Source of the DNA: Sipunculus nudus
Lineage: Eukaryota > Annelida > Sipuncula > Golfingiida > Sipunculidae
Reading direction: 5' to 3'
Assembly: GCA_026874595.1 (NCBI GenBank)
Contig: CM049307.1
Coordinates: 96,386,330-96,450,329, forward strand
Length of the DNA: 64,000 nucleotides
Part shown: one piece after another, positions 45,296 through 57,620 of the stretch
How the letters are laid out: every line of letters starts with the position of its first letter
How positions within the stretch are numbered: the stretch's first letter is position 1
Notes under the pieces: model-generated
What the model was told of the DNA's origin: nothing
What the model saw: the letters and a program-made list of their open reading frames with translations, nothing else
Database searches by the model: none
Translations under genes and position numbers: made by a program

Positions 45296-48144
45296 CATTT
45301 TAGCAACTAGTGACCATATTGACATCACAAAATGTATCGGCACATACAATGAACAAAGACTATATATGCAACATATTCATACCTAATCAATGAAAAGACA
45401 AAAGGGATGAAGATCTAAAATAATTAATACCGGTCATCCTGGACCCTTTGTGTTCGCGTACAGTAATGCTAAAACCCAGTGGAATCTAAGCTACTCGTGT
45501 TTGCTTTGCGTTTATCTACACTAAAAAATAAAACTGAACTTATCATACAGCTTCCAACCTCCAGGCCTAGCCTGCGTTCATTTCTACCTTGGGTTTAGAA
45601 ACCAAGTCAGTAAACTTTGGGAGTTCCAGATACTCTCCTTGCAGCGTCCCTAATCTGACGAAACTCACTTCGGAGTCCGAAATATTTCGGATTCAGACTT
45701 CGGAAACACTCCATTGTAGAGTCATATTGTATTGGCTGTGAATTATCGCTATTCTATCAATGTATTTTTTTTGGTGAATTTTGTTAATGTTTGGCAAGAC
45801 AGGGAATAATAAAGTTTTCCTAGGGTCTTTTCTCATGACTTGTGTCAAAATGCATTCTTATTCTTCGTGGCATTCGATGGGTCACGCGGATCCCAGCTCT
45901 GGTGGGAATATCTCATAAGCAACCAACACAGTTTTATGTAATATTATTGAAGTAAATGTTTTGCTCCTGTTTTCTATGCCTCACGTAATCCGGCTTTACA
46001 TGAAACTCAAATAAAACTGTCTTCTGAAACAAAATACAGGATTATATTCATAAATGTACAAAATAGTACAGACAGCGTTATACCGTCTAGATCAAACACA
46101 AAATGCTCTTGTCACTACTCAATGGCTGTTCTAAAACCATTTCCAAACGGTCTATAGTCATTTTCCTAAAACCATCTCCGCACTGCTTCAGTGGTGGTTT
46201 AATACCGAACTCTTCTACCAAATTTTAAAACCGTCTATGCAACGCTACAGGTTATCAGACAGCTCCTGTTTACAGCGTCACAAGCAAATGGACGGACAGA
46301 TTACAGGGTGCTGCAGCACACATTCTGTTGTGACAATATTACTTACTAAACAGAGGAGACTAGAAATCAGGATTGCGCTTGTGATCTATAATCAATACTT
46401 CCACAACTTTACATTGCAGCCATATTTTATAAAACCGTGTCAACACTTCAAATAAGGTAAACACTTCATTTTTTGAACCAGCGCTATACAGGGTGACGAA
46501 GCGCTGTGTAAAAAGGATTACAGAAATATCCTGAACACTTTCTGGGTAACAGACTTCACTACTACTGGCAGAAAGCGCTACTCAAACAACATGAAAAGCA
46601 TCCTTATGGCCTATTAAGCCACACCAGTGCGAAAATACTGAAACTTGGAGATTTGTGCCTGGTCCTTAAAACACGTTTTGTCAGATTATACTGACCTCTG
46701 GTCTGTATATATATGGAAAGTTCTGTCGAGGTGTCCCTGAAAAAAAAACAGCACTAGTGTCCACTTGATAACATATCGGTTCAGTTGAAGAAACATCTTT
46801 AAACGTCAAAATCATGGGTTCCGGTCACGGGCTCAGGAAGTGTCTACTAACAGCAGGTTCCAGTGTTCCTAATGTATTACAATTAAATAGTGATGACTAA
46901 TGCATCAGTCATTTACCTGGACTCCCGCAATAGCAAATATTAAAACTCACCAATGACTGTGTCCCCTTCCATATTGCAAGCGTTACCAGACATACGTATT
47001 ATCAAAAGAAGCAGATAACAGCCTGCCGTAGATCACAGCCATCTATGTTATCATCACTTGTGAAGGTCTACCAAATTTCAGTGCTGCAAGTCATAAACTT
47101 GATTCAGCCTTGTGTCCCACCTTAAATATCTACTGCTTCACATAGTAGGTGGTCTCTGCACCCGTTATGTTACATAAATATTGGCGAAGGCTGGAAGAGG
47201 AAGGATGAGATATCCCTGTGAACTCCAGGGGATATTGTCTCGATTCGTCCATTTATCTGGACCCACTTGAAAATGAATACTGAAATACATCAAACATTCC
47301 TTCATTTGTTGAGTGTATTACTACACGGACACAGAAAATAAACCATCCATTGACAAAATAGGATTAAATCTGGGCAGACGTGATACAACATCAAATTATT
47401 CAAAACAAATTTCAGATTTATAAATCAGTTCTGTCGCCCTTGAATACCACAGTAGTCCGGCAAAGAACTGTGGTTTGACAGTGGACATGGACTTCATCCA
47501 GTCCTTGCCCTTACAATTTGTTTTTGTTCTGATAGCAAGATCTGAAAAATAATATCTGGTGAGCGTCGGGTATTGATATCTTGATATTTTATATTCAATG
47601 ACTGGTATACGTTTACCCTCGCTGCCTTGGCATTTTACTATTAAACACCTACTGTAAATTTCACTGCTTTTCATTTCAACTTCGGAATTCCTGTGACATA
47701 GTGCAAATCCACCACCCACACCTGAGAGATTTATTGTATCTGTGCCCTTTACTTTGTATCATGCAAGTGTGATTTTTTTTATTATTTTTCAAAATGACAA
47801 TTGTTACAAAATATTAACATATTTACACCAAACTCTGGTGGCAAAATTATACAACTGACTGATTTAATCAAATACCGTAACAACCCTAATTAATCCATTT
47901 TCTGTGAATCTAATGGACAATGGCAAAATACTGGTGACGTAAACATGGCATTTAATTCAGGATATCCCTGACAATACAATGGATTGTCCCCATGTTAAAA
48001 CTGCACAAAGTTGTGGTCAGTCAACCTTTCATCATACAATCACGTCAGGTACCATAAAAGCTTTTATCCAATCATGGAGCCAAGCAGAACAAACATACAG
48101 TTTACAAAAACAATATTTACAAATGAGCTAAAACATTGTGAAGA
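45295..48144. other. Non-coding; possible 3' UTR of the gene ending at 48145
   Basis: It holds the perfect 16-bp palindrome TCCGAAATATTTCGGA (45676-45691). A 107-codon minus-strand frame (47396-47719) lacks recognisable features. If the exon at 48145-48386 is real, its 3' UTR should start here. Confidence 0.3.
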
Positions 48145-48386
48145 TCACTTCCGGAACTGTCTCGAGGAGGATGACCGGCCGGTCATCTCTCCCTCTTTGG
48201 ATGAACTTCCCCTCCTCAGGGCAGAGTTGACCATGCTCCCCATCAACGGTTGCATAGGTGTTGCCACCATCCGCGAGGCTTCCCGCATGTCGCCAGGTGC
48301 CGCCACATTCGGGGGTGCCCCGCGGTGTAATCGCATGCTTACCCTTCTTTCTCTCTCTGCCCTCGAAATTGGTCGTGGGGAGGTAA
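48145..48386 (-). CDS. Terminal coding exon of an unrecognised gene
   Basis: The acceptor TTCTGTTCACAG lies just above 48386. After two bases completing a split codon, 79 residues run to a TGA at 48145. The sequence is serine-, arginine- and methionine-rich, as in a disordered C-terminus ([40 protein letters not shown]). GC content is far above the surroundings. The 146-codon plus-strand frame over the same bases starts in AT-rich DNA and has no splice support. Upstream exons are not placed; 57099-57620 on the same strand is a candidate, but the phases would need another exon between. Confidence 0.45.
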
Positions 48387-49860
48387 CTGTGAACAGAAAA
48401 TTTATAATTCAAATAAAACTCTCCGAGAATAAATATTGCGGAAAATCATAACATTGCTATAACTTACATTTATTAGCCTTTAATAATCTGTTAAAATGAA
48501 AACAGATTTGACAACAAGGGACCCATGGGTCACGGCGCTCAGCTGATCCTGATTGGACTATAAATGTATCACCATTGTGATACTATATTGAGTAGATAAA
48601 GCTTAGAATATCATGGTCATGTTGGGTTTTATAAAGGAATATAATGTAATATGTGAGTAAATGATATATGAAATAACCTGACTGATGGATTAATATGGAG
48701 TAAAATATAGTGGTTTATTTTTTATTTATTTGGGAGGGGTCGAAAAAAGCAATTTATTTGAGCAAATATGAATACAATGACAGTATGCTAAGCAGTGGTA
48801 TAATGATGATAAGGCTATTTGTTGAAGGATCTATAGTGTATGGAAAACTGCAAGAGTTCAATTTGACAGATAAAAGGTTATGATTAACTATACTGATGAG
48901 GGGATTTATGAATTTGTGACTGTATAACATTATATCTTGACAAGATCGGTCTTGACAAGGTGCATTATTTTGATGCCCCTCACGTTTACATATTACACAA
49001 TATTGACATAATTTCTGGCATGTACATAGGTACCTTTGGACAAATGGTCAACAGTACTGAACCACCTGGAAGGTTAAAATCTTAAAAATATGATGAAATG
49101 TAGATATTGTTTGAGAGGAAGAGGTAATCTGGGCCACGGTTGGTTTATATGATTGAAACAATTTTGCAATTAATATTTGAGACCTGACCATGCCTTTCCA
49201 TTGGTTACCTTTTTGATAAGCTGTTGACAGTTCAACAGTTTACACATTTGTCTGATGAGATCCAATTTATTTGGTAAACCTTTTTTATCAATTTTATGAT
49301 ATGTATACAGTTGCCATAACGTCCTCATTCCACAGGTGCAATGACTTGATGGGGGGGGGGGGGTGTTGTGTTATGATCAGAGTTACAATGCCTCTGTCTC
49401 TCTGTAGATATTTTCTTTAATTATTAAATTTTATGCTATAGCCATAGAACTATTGTTCACAGTGCCAAGGAGCAAAGCCTCAGTGGGATGAAGAAGGGGA
49501 TGGTGAGAGTTACAACACCCTTGCATATACATACAGGATATGAAATTTAATTAAACAGTGCTTATAAAAAAAAAGTTTATTCATGAACATTAAATATTTA
49601 AAACAGAAAGAAAGATGGAGAAACAAAGCAAATAATTTTTTTCCCCATTCTACTGAGCCAAGAAAAAATTAACAATATTTGCATTTATTCCTTTTTTTCA
49701 TTACATAATTTTAATCCAAGTTTCCGAATGTTACTATAAATTTACAGTATAACATACATGTGATTGTGAATATTTCAGCTGATTCACATTTCTAAATTGC
49801 ATCAACATTTATAGCTAATGTATCTAGTTTATAGTACCTGTCAACAGAATGGGATGGAGG
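48387..49860. other. Non-coding with repeat fragments
   Basis: It includes 'agggacccatgggtcacggc' at 48517, fragments of the ~1.9-kb repeat near 48960-49040 and a 13-base G run (49351-49363). No exon was found. Confidence 0.4.
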
Positions 49861-50005
49861 GAGCAAGGGAGGCAATTAGGGAGAGAGAAAGAGAGAGAGA
49901 GAGAAAGAGAGAAAGAAAGATGGAGAAAGAAAGAGAAAAAGCAGAGGAGAGAAAGAGAGAGAAAGAGAGACCTAGACTGCCAGAGAGAGAGAGAAAGAGA
50001 GGCTC
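49861..50005 (+). repeat. GA-rich polypurine microsatellite
   Basis: About 145 bp of GAGA/GAAA repeats with one strand nearly all purine. The ORFs read from both strands are low-complexity by-products. Confidence 0.9.
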
Positions 50006-50589
50006 TCTGGTAATTACTGCCTGACCCAGCCTGACCCAGACACTCAGTGGCAGTAGGTCAGACCTGAAGGTGTTATGTAACTGCCCAGTACACTGCATTT
50101 ATACTGATCTGATGCAAACAATGAAGACATGGTACCTGGAAACTTGAATAAAATCTACAGTTTTTGATCAATTGATTTCAAATTTCAGATTTTAACAGAT
50201 GAAATGTTAATGTGTACATGCTGTGAAAATTATATCCACAGCACTAACAGGAAAAATTTGAATATTTATATTTTTTTAAATGGTATCAGGAAAAAAAGAA
50301 AAGTATTCTCAGCTATAAAACTAATACATGTGTTAAAATTAATCCAAGGATCAATACACCCAATATATCATACCAGGAGCAAACTGGAGTTGGGAATGTT
50401 TAATTTTATGAACTGAAATAAAGGACCAGCAATATAAATTTTGATTATTTAGCCAGTCTCATGTAACAACTGATACAACCATGAGTTATAAGTCAAACAA
50501 ATTAAAATCTTAAATGAACACTTGTCTGAGTAATATTTTAAATTTTTGACATATTTATTTATTATTTTAATTTTGTAATAAATATAAAC

Positions 50590-52540
50590 CAACAAGTTAA
50601 AGACCTGGAAAAGACCTGGAAATTTAGATTAATTTAATATAATCAACTGCATCCTTGTCTATCATTATCTTGCTTCATATAATCCCTAAAAGTAAACAAC
50701 AATTTATTTTAATTATTTATTTTTCATTTTTATGGTTGAAATGAAAAATACCCAATGGTGACTGCATGGTGTTATTTGAAATACAATTTTGGCCATCCAT
50801 GGAAGATCCATAAATGATCAGTAATTGCAAGGTAATCCCCTGTAACTCATTAACTATAAATTCCTTTTCCATTTATTTTTTTAAGTTCTTATCATAAACC
50901 AAATATTCAAAAAAAAAGTTTATTGTTATGTTTATGGCCTTAACAAATACAAGTGGAGGGGGTTGGACAGTTAGATCCAGTTGAAGCCACCCAAGAGCTG
51001 GCTGGCTGCAGAGTGCCTCGCTTCAAGCATGCATAATTGGCCTGAAAGGTCAATGTGGGGACATAAAAGAGGGGCTTCAGTACAGCCAAGGTGTGATATG
51101 GTCTCATAAAAACTTTCATAAAAGCTAGTTTTTGACCAATTCCTTTTATAAGTTCAGAATTTAGAAGCTTAAATCCTTACCAGTGCAAGATATGAAAATT
51201 AAATCAACAGTACTTACAGGGAAAAAAACATGCCATGGCCAAAGTTGGGCAAAATTTAAGGTACTGATTTTATATTTATGCTAATAACTTATAAAATTTG
51301 AAAAATTCAGAACTAATTTTGGGAATACAATTGAATCTTGATTAAATAATGTTATATCCCTAGCAAAAAATGTCTACCTTCAGCAATTTTCATGTTAAGA
51401 GAGTAAATATATTTATTGATTTTTTACAAAGTGCATTATGGTTGGGCCTAGAACTTAAAACAATTACATGATACTGACATCATTTCTGGCATATGCATAG
51501 CGAATGTATAGAAAAATATGTATATTATATATTATCAAAGTCAGATCAGTGGTTTTGATATTAGGCAATCTTAAAGTGTAACAATGGGGTTTTAATGGAA
51601 AAATGAAGTTTTTTCTTAATATCTCGAAGGAATGCAGTCCTAGTGACCAAACTTTTAGTATGGTAGAGGATTTGGGGGACATCTAACTGTATGCAAAATT
51701 TATGGAACTTAGAGCTGAAGCTGGGGAGCTGAGCTCTAGTAAACTGCATAACACTAGCTTGGTGTAAACAATATATGACATGGTGCTTTAAAACTTGAAT
51801 AAAATCTACAGTTTTTGATCAACTGGTTTCAAATTTTTAGTTTTAACAGTTGAAATGGTAACAAAAACATGCTTTGAAAATTAAATCCACAGCAGTTACA
51901 GGAAAAAAACGTGCCATGGTCAAACTTGGGCAAAATTTAAGGTACCAATTTTATATTTTTGCCAATATTTAAAAAAATTTAACAGATTTTGATCTAATTT
52001 TTGGTATACAATTCAATTTTGATTATTTAAAGTAGTATTACTGAAAAAAAAATTCCTACCTTTAACACTTTTGGTCTTAAGTGACAAAATATCTTTCCTC
52101 ATTTTTTTACAAAGTCCATTATATTTGGGCCCATAACTTTTTTAAATTAAATAATACTGACTTAATTTCTGGCATGTACATAAGAACCATACAGAGGAAT
52201 ATTTATGGTAAAAATGAAGAAAACCAGAGGAGTGGTTTTGATATTAGGCAGTCCTGAAGTGTGAAAATAGATTTCTAATAAAAAATTGAGGTTTTTCCTA
52301 AATATCTCGAAGGAACGAAGTCATATTGACCCAATTTTTGGCATGGTAGGAGATTTTGGGGACATCTAACTGTATGCCGAATTTCAGATTCGTAGGTCGA
52401 ACGGTGCCGAAACGTGCCAGTCTTACGGACGGACATCCAGACAGACATCCAGACGGACAGACGGACGGACGGACAGACGGACGGACGACGGACAATGGAC
52501 CACGACTATAGCTCAGATGACTTATAGTCAGCTGAGCTAA
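50590..52540 (+). repeat. ~1.9-kb dispersed repeat, copy B, with internal dimer
   Basis: Partner of 40600-42486 with the same landmarks. Internal units start near 51229 and 51912, a ~683-bp period. The ACGG/ACAG-rich end lies at 52421-52491, followed by 'gactatagctcagatgac' and 'cagctgagcta'. Confidence 0.65.
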
Positions 52541-52841
52541 TTATCTGAACAGTGATCTCTGAGATATAAGTCACGGACTGTCTCGAGCTGTCAATAAAGT
52601 AATCAAGCTTGGTCCTCTGGACATTAAGCTAGCTGCTCTCTAGAGATGCTGTACAAGTCCTGTCCCAGTTTGCAAAGCTGTGTAAACTGTTAAGCACCTG
52701 GCCTGTTTACTGTGAAAAAGGTTGTTATACTCCTGCATAAGCAACCAATTGTAAGGAGGGCTGATCATGATTCAAACTTACATGTGGGGTCATACATTAA
52801 CGCATGTAACTTATACAAATGAAAGATAAAGTTAATCAACA

Positions 52842-52844
<3 letters not shown>
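52541..52844. other. Non-coding spacer
   Basis: No feature seen. Confidence 0.4.

Positions 52845-52880
<36 letters not shown>
52845..52880. repeat. (AT)n flank of the foldback element, left
   Basis: 36 bp of AT dinucleotides abutting the terminal repeat at 52881. A matching AT run starts at 54349. Confidence 0.9.
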
Positions 52881-52883
<3 letters not shown>

Positions 52884-54348
52884 TAGGCCCAGATTAGAAT
52901 CTGGCCCAATTTTAAACTGGGCCAGCCCAGATCAAAATATTTATCTGGGCCGGTCCAGATTACAAGCCTGTGGTGAAGACTTCAGAATCTGAATCTGGTC
53001 TAGACTGATTTTAAACTGGGCCAGCCCTGATTTGAATTTTGATCTGGGCTGGTTAGGTTTACAATCCTTTGGTGGACAGATTTTAACTGGGCCAGCCCAG
53101 ATCAGAATTTTCAAGATTATAATCCTGGGGTGGACTGATTTTAAACTGGGCCAGTCCAGATCAGAATCCTAATCTAATCCTAAGCTAGCTTGATTTTTAT
53201 CATCTTAAATCAGATAATACAGTCAACATTTACCCCAGATACACCATTTTGAAGGGGACAAAACACAAAATTGAACAAGTTCATTTAAAATATTTTAGTG
53301 AACAAAAAAGCTAACCAAAAAATGTAATGTGCTTCTTTGCTTTCATTTATTCTTCAAGCATGCAAGTTCACATCAACTACACCTAAACCAACTATCATAA
53401 TTAATCACAGTTATAAAATATGTATCAGTTCTGAGACATCTACTGAACTTAATATCAAAATTTTCAACTTAACTATGATAATTATCTGTCCTACAAATCC
53501 AAATTACATGTGTAATATTAAATATATACATGCATAATTAAATATCAGCTTTACTCATTTATATTAAGTGAACAAAAGTAATTTATGCATGCTTATACGG
53601 GTGAGCAGCATGACTTTGTGCCCTAACATGGGTATAGAGAGAGGTTTATGATACCATTTCTGTAATTTTCAATAGCAGAAAATCCACAGCTCAGAAAATG
53701 ATATGATTGCTTCATTTGGCAGTCTCAAAAATAGAAGTGAACATGCGTGACAATTAGATTTATAATTTTATTTCAGAATGAAAAATCTTAAAACCATAAG
53801 TATGCAGGAGGGTGACAAACATGGTGGAGGTTTTACTTTGGAGTTAATACCTTAAAAAAGCTAACCTAATAACTGATAACTAATCTAAATTGAAGATAAT
53901 TAAATGCTGCAATAAAAATATGCTCTACCTTCTATAGTTAAAATGCTGAGTTGATGAATATTGCTCCCACCATGTTATCTATGTACATTATGTTCTGGTT
54001 AATAATTCCCACAAAAAAGCCAATATCAACCTTATTTATGTACAATAGCACTTTTTAAAATTGATTTAAGGCCAGCTAGGTTAATAAAGTGTAACTGAAG
54101 CCAGCCTAGGAGTAGATTAGGATTCTGATCAGGGCTGGCCCAGTTTAAAATCAGTCTATCACAGGACTGTAAACTTGGCCGGCCCAAATCAAAATTCTAA
54201 TCTGGGCTGGCCCAGTTTAAAATCAGTCCGGACCAGATTTAAATCCTAGTCTTCACCTCAGGATTGTAATCTGGACTGGCCCAGATCAAAATTTTAATCT
54301 TGGCTTGCCCAGTTTTAAATTGGGCCAGATTCTAATCTGGGCCTCGAC
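52881..54348. mobile_element. Foldback element with long, internally repeated inverted ends
   Basis: The left end GTCTAGGCCCAGATTAGAAT (52881) and the reverse complement of the right end (54348) agree except at one of the first 20 bases. The match continues, with gaps, over roughly 270 bp per arm. Each arm is built of repeated TGGGCCAG and CCAGATTA-type units, themselves partly palindromic (CAGATTAGAATCTG). The centre (53180-54050) is AT-rich with no ORF. It lies exactly between two AT microsatellite tracts, so its target was probably TA. Confidence 0.75.
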
Positions 54349-54396
54349 ATATATATATATATATATATATATATGACATTATATATATATATATAA
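54349..54396. repeat. (AT)n flank of the foldback element, right
   Basis: AT dinucleotides at 54349-54374 and 54381-54395, broken by 'gacatt'. Confidence 0.9.
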
Positions 54397-55300
54397 TTTG
54401 ACAACACAATCTCTTGGGTGGTCAACACAAAATGTATTTATGCACAGACTCGTGACTTTCTAGATTAGCTATGCCAAAATACTGGCTAACCATTACAACA
54501 TCACAGGACATTGCTCCTCTGAAAACCAGGAAAATGTATAATAAAGTCAACAAAAAAGTTGTAATGTCAAATTTTTAACAGGCTTAAACTGAATGAGTGA
54601 ACAACTTTTAAACTGTAAACATCAATGGGGAACTTCAAAACTGTGGTGAATATTATTTACAGTAATACCTCACTGTCTCAGCACCATCTAGTGTCAATGT
54701 TTGGGACAAATTCCAATTTCTGTCTACACCAAACTTGTGTCATATTAAAACTCATGATGGTATTCTTACCGACAACATATGGTATTTATCTGCTATTAAA
54801 CAAGAGTATAAAACAGGAATTTCTAGTGTAACAATGTCACAAATTTCTTTGGTTCATATCAAATAAACCAGATGGAACTAATTGCCAACCTGGGTATTAT
54901 TTTAGAATATTAATCACCACAATTTAAACGTATCCCATAAACAAGCATAAGATTGATATGCCATGCAACAATGTCTGCTCTTTCTAACCTTGCATTATGC
55001 TTGTTTATCTTCCTGAAAATTTTACAAATTTTGACAGGGTTAAATATAAACATTTTAGCAAATAGGTACTGAAATGGAGAAGATATGTAAAGATCCTTTG
55101 GTAAAGTCTTCCATTTACACCTACACATTCTGCTTACTATACATTATATATATTCAATTGTAGTGTAATATTTATATATTTTTTTTAACATGACATTTTT
55201 CCCATGATTCAGGGCTCTCCACAGGCTTTGGAAGAAATTTAGGAATTTTATATAGCAGAAATTATAGGATAATATAGGAGATTATGAAAAATATGGGAAA
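54397..55300. other. Non-coding, nothing recognised
   Basis: AT-rich with short chance frames only. Confidence 0.4.
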
Positions 55301-55319
55301 TTTCAAGTAGGCAATCTTT

Positions 55320-55535
55320 TTTAATGGAACAAGGCCCACAGGCATACTGCGAACCTGTGCAATGGGATGTACATCTGGTATAATGCTTCCATGATAACAT
55401 GCTTGACCATTATTTGAAATACAAAATGTATAAATTAGATATGCCCACATTCTAGCTGATATGTCAAATCCCTCCTGAGAAATAAGCAGGGATATACACT
55501 ATTAAAAAATCATTGTAGGTGGCGACAACCATAAG
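55320..55535 (-). repeat. Fragment of the composite palindromic-core repeat family
   Basis: 'acaaggcccacaggcatactgcgaacctgtgcaat' matches 62150-62185 and, inverted, 8480-8545. 'cctcctgagaaataagcagg' and 'attgtaggtggcgac' match 63885-63945. Confidence 0.6.
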
Positions 55536-55744
55536 CAAGCCATCAAAGATGCATGGACAAGTCAAAATTTCAGGCCAATAGCCCAGTACATCCAACTTCT
55601 GTTGAGTCACGTGCACTAAGCTGACCAAGCTCAGGTGAGGAAGGCCCAGAGTGAACCAGAACACATTGCCAGCGGCAGCTCCTGCACTGACAGAACTCTC
55701 TTGATTCTTGACCTGTACTTGGCTGTACTGACTGAACTCTTGAC

Positions 55745-56110
55745 CTGTTGCCTAATCTGATAAAGTTGGCAGTCTGCCAAAGCTATAAATAGATCAAGAC
55801 TAAAACTTGGTCTGTTGCCAAATCTGAAATAGTTGGCATTCTGCCAAGCTATTTATAGATACAGGCACAATCTTGGCCTGTTGGTTAATCTGAAAGACTG
55901 GCTACAATGCTTTTCTCAAGCTGACATATTCATAAGATTTTTTTTATCAAAATATTTAGAATAATAACAGATGCCTTTTGAAAGCAAAATCAGAATACAT
56001 ATATATTATATTCATGGATTTATCTTACACATTAGCTGGATATGGAAACATTTATTTGTATTGCCTGTACAGCTCTGCTTATTTACCCAAAGAGCTCAGT
56101 CTCTTAATAA
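55745..56110 (+). repeat. Dispersed repeat with NFI-like palindromes, copy B
   Basis: Partner of 32331-32660. It carries two perfect TTGGC(N5)GCCAA palindromes (55766-55780 and 55833-55847), each followed by a CTATAAATAG- or CTATTTATAG-type stretch. No ORF. Confidence 0.6.
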
Positions 56111-57098
56111 AATAAATCTACTAGCTTTATTTACTATATTAAAGCCATAGAAAAATCTCCCTTAACTCTGGACAGTCAGAGCAATAAATGAACTCCAAAT
56201 ACATACATAACTCACTTCCATACCATGCATTAAACACTTTCTCAAGTTCTGCAATATTTTTTAAAAATTATAATCTATATTACGCTCTTTACACAGCGCT
56301 TTACCTACAGGCCTACTACCTATATCGTAAGCGCTGTCTGTTCTGACCTCGCATCCTGAATCTCTACACCAGAGGGGAGCACTGTATTTTGGTCCAATCA
56401 GATGAGACCCAGTGCTGGAAGACAAAATGGTTTACCAGCCAAGCGAGGAATACACAGAGCTAATATTGTTTATTTAATTTTGAGTGACAGCTCATAGCAC
56501 CGGCAACCGTTTGAACAGGCCACAGGCTCAGAGAGAATGGCCCCACACATGGTTTCTGGGCGGAGCCTGATGCCTGTCGAGTGTTTGTTGACTGGCATTT
56601 GGTTGGCTCCTATTCACATCAGCAGTTTTTTCATCAGACAGGCCACCTGGTGTTTAAGTGCATAATAAAAGGTCAAAGCAGGCAGCGGGAAAATCAGTAG
56701 CTTCTTCAGAAGTGCAAGATTTCCGCTGCCTCCGGAGAGTAAATCTATATAAACAGACCAATGAGTGTGGTATCACAATGTTCTTCCAGATCCAATTTTT
56801 AAACATGCAATACCAACTACTCATCATCTGATTATAATTATTTGTTATGTGCCAGCCCTTGTGGTGGAACCCAGAAAATCCTGCTGCACAAAGCAGCTGT
56901 TAAAACGAAAGAGATCTGGGACGACTGCAATGTATAACTACACGTACTCTCAGTCTTCTCCATAACGGACCAGAATTTCATTTCCATCCACAATTACCAC
57001 GCAGTTTTGTCCAGAACAGTGCTCTTAAATAGGTTAATATTGGAATTATTCGGACAAAGTAAAAACAAAAGCAATCCAATCATATTAAACTCACTTAC
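56111..57098. other. Non-coding or untranslated, GC-richer island at 56320-56760
   Basis: It contains GGTCCAATCAG (CCAAT box-like, ~56392) and CTATATAAAC (TATA-like, ~56747, plus strand). These could mark a promoter, but the plus-strand frame that follows is short and unrecognised. A minus-strand 24-codon stretch near 57030-56960 (CVVIVDGNEILVRYGED) is protein-like but unanchored. Confidence 0.3.
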
Positions 57099-57202
57099 CA
57101 GTCTGTTACTTTCTTTGTCAGATGAGCCACATAGTAAAGGGTCTGTATTTCTTATAGTCCATTTCACCACCTGCTGTCCACCTGGTTTTTGTAGATGATT
57201 TG
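57099..57202 (-). CDS. Possible internal exon, unrecognised gene
   Basis: The donor at 57098 is a perfect GTAAGT and the acceptor TTATAAG is at 57203. The open frame (34 codons, phase 1 in, 0 out) reads VVKWTIRNTDPLLCGSS near its middle. It joins in frame with the exon at 57573-57620. I do not recognise the protein. Confidence 0.4.
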
Positions 57203-57572
57203 CTTATAAGTTTATATTTTTCAATAATTTCCAAGAAAACAGTATATGGAAGTGACAACCTAATATGGCAATTAAGAATTTTACAGTAAATCCCCCATGT
57301 ATGTTTCACAACATTTTAGTCTCTTTATCATAATCTGGAAGATATTATGTGTCCCTCCATAAGCAGCCATCTTTGTTTTAGCTGGTTATATTTTTTAGAG
57401 TGTTTACATGGGATCATCCAATCAGCAGCTTTCAGTTGAGCTTGTTTTTGCATGTGACCAGTGACCTTGACCGCCATAAGTGGGTCTGATATGTTGTAAA
57501 ATGTAGACTGATTTCTCATATTTTCAGAAAATTCTGTTTCTCAAATAAGGCGTAAGTTAGGTATTTAGTTAC

Positions 57573-57620
57573 CTTGTTGAAAATTAGGTTCTTTAATCCT
57601 CTGCTCTACACTTTGTTTCC
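57573..57620 (-). CDS. Possible 48-bp internal exon of the same gene
   Basis: The acceptor follows a pyrimidine-rich run (TTTTTTTTATTTACATTTCAAG) and the donor is GTAACT. It encodes KQSVEQRIKEPNFQQ with phase 1 on both sides, which fits the next exon at 57202. Short exons are easy to find by chance, so support is moderate. Confidence 0.35.

Noticed and set aside
45079-45306. Tyr/Ile repeat proteins over the TA tract
   Set aside because: Translations of a dinucleotide repeat.
48011-48451. 146-codon plus-strand frame
   Set aside because: It overlaps the better-supported minus-strand terminal exon; its first third is AT-rich and it has no splice or promoter support.
49818-50098. Arg/Glu-rich and Leu/Ser-rich proteins from opposite strands
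   Set aside because: Both come from the GA microsatellite and have no other support.
57007-57198. 63-codon plus-strand ORF
   Set aside because: It is antisense to the mini-exon at 57099-57202, which has a consensus donor and a phase-matched partner.
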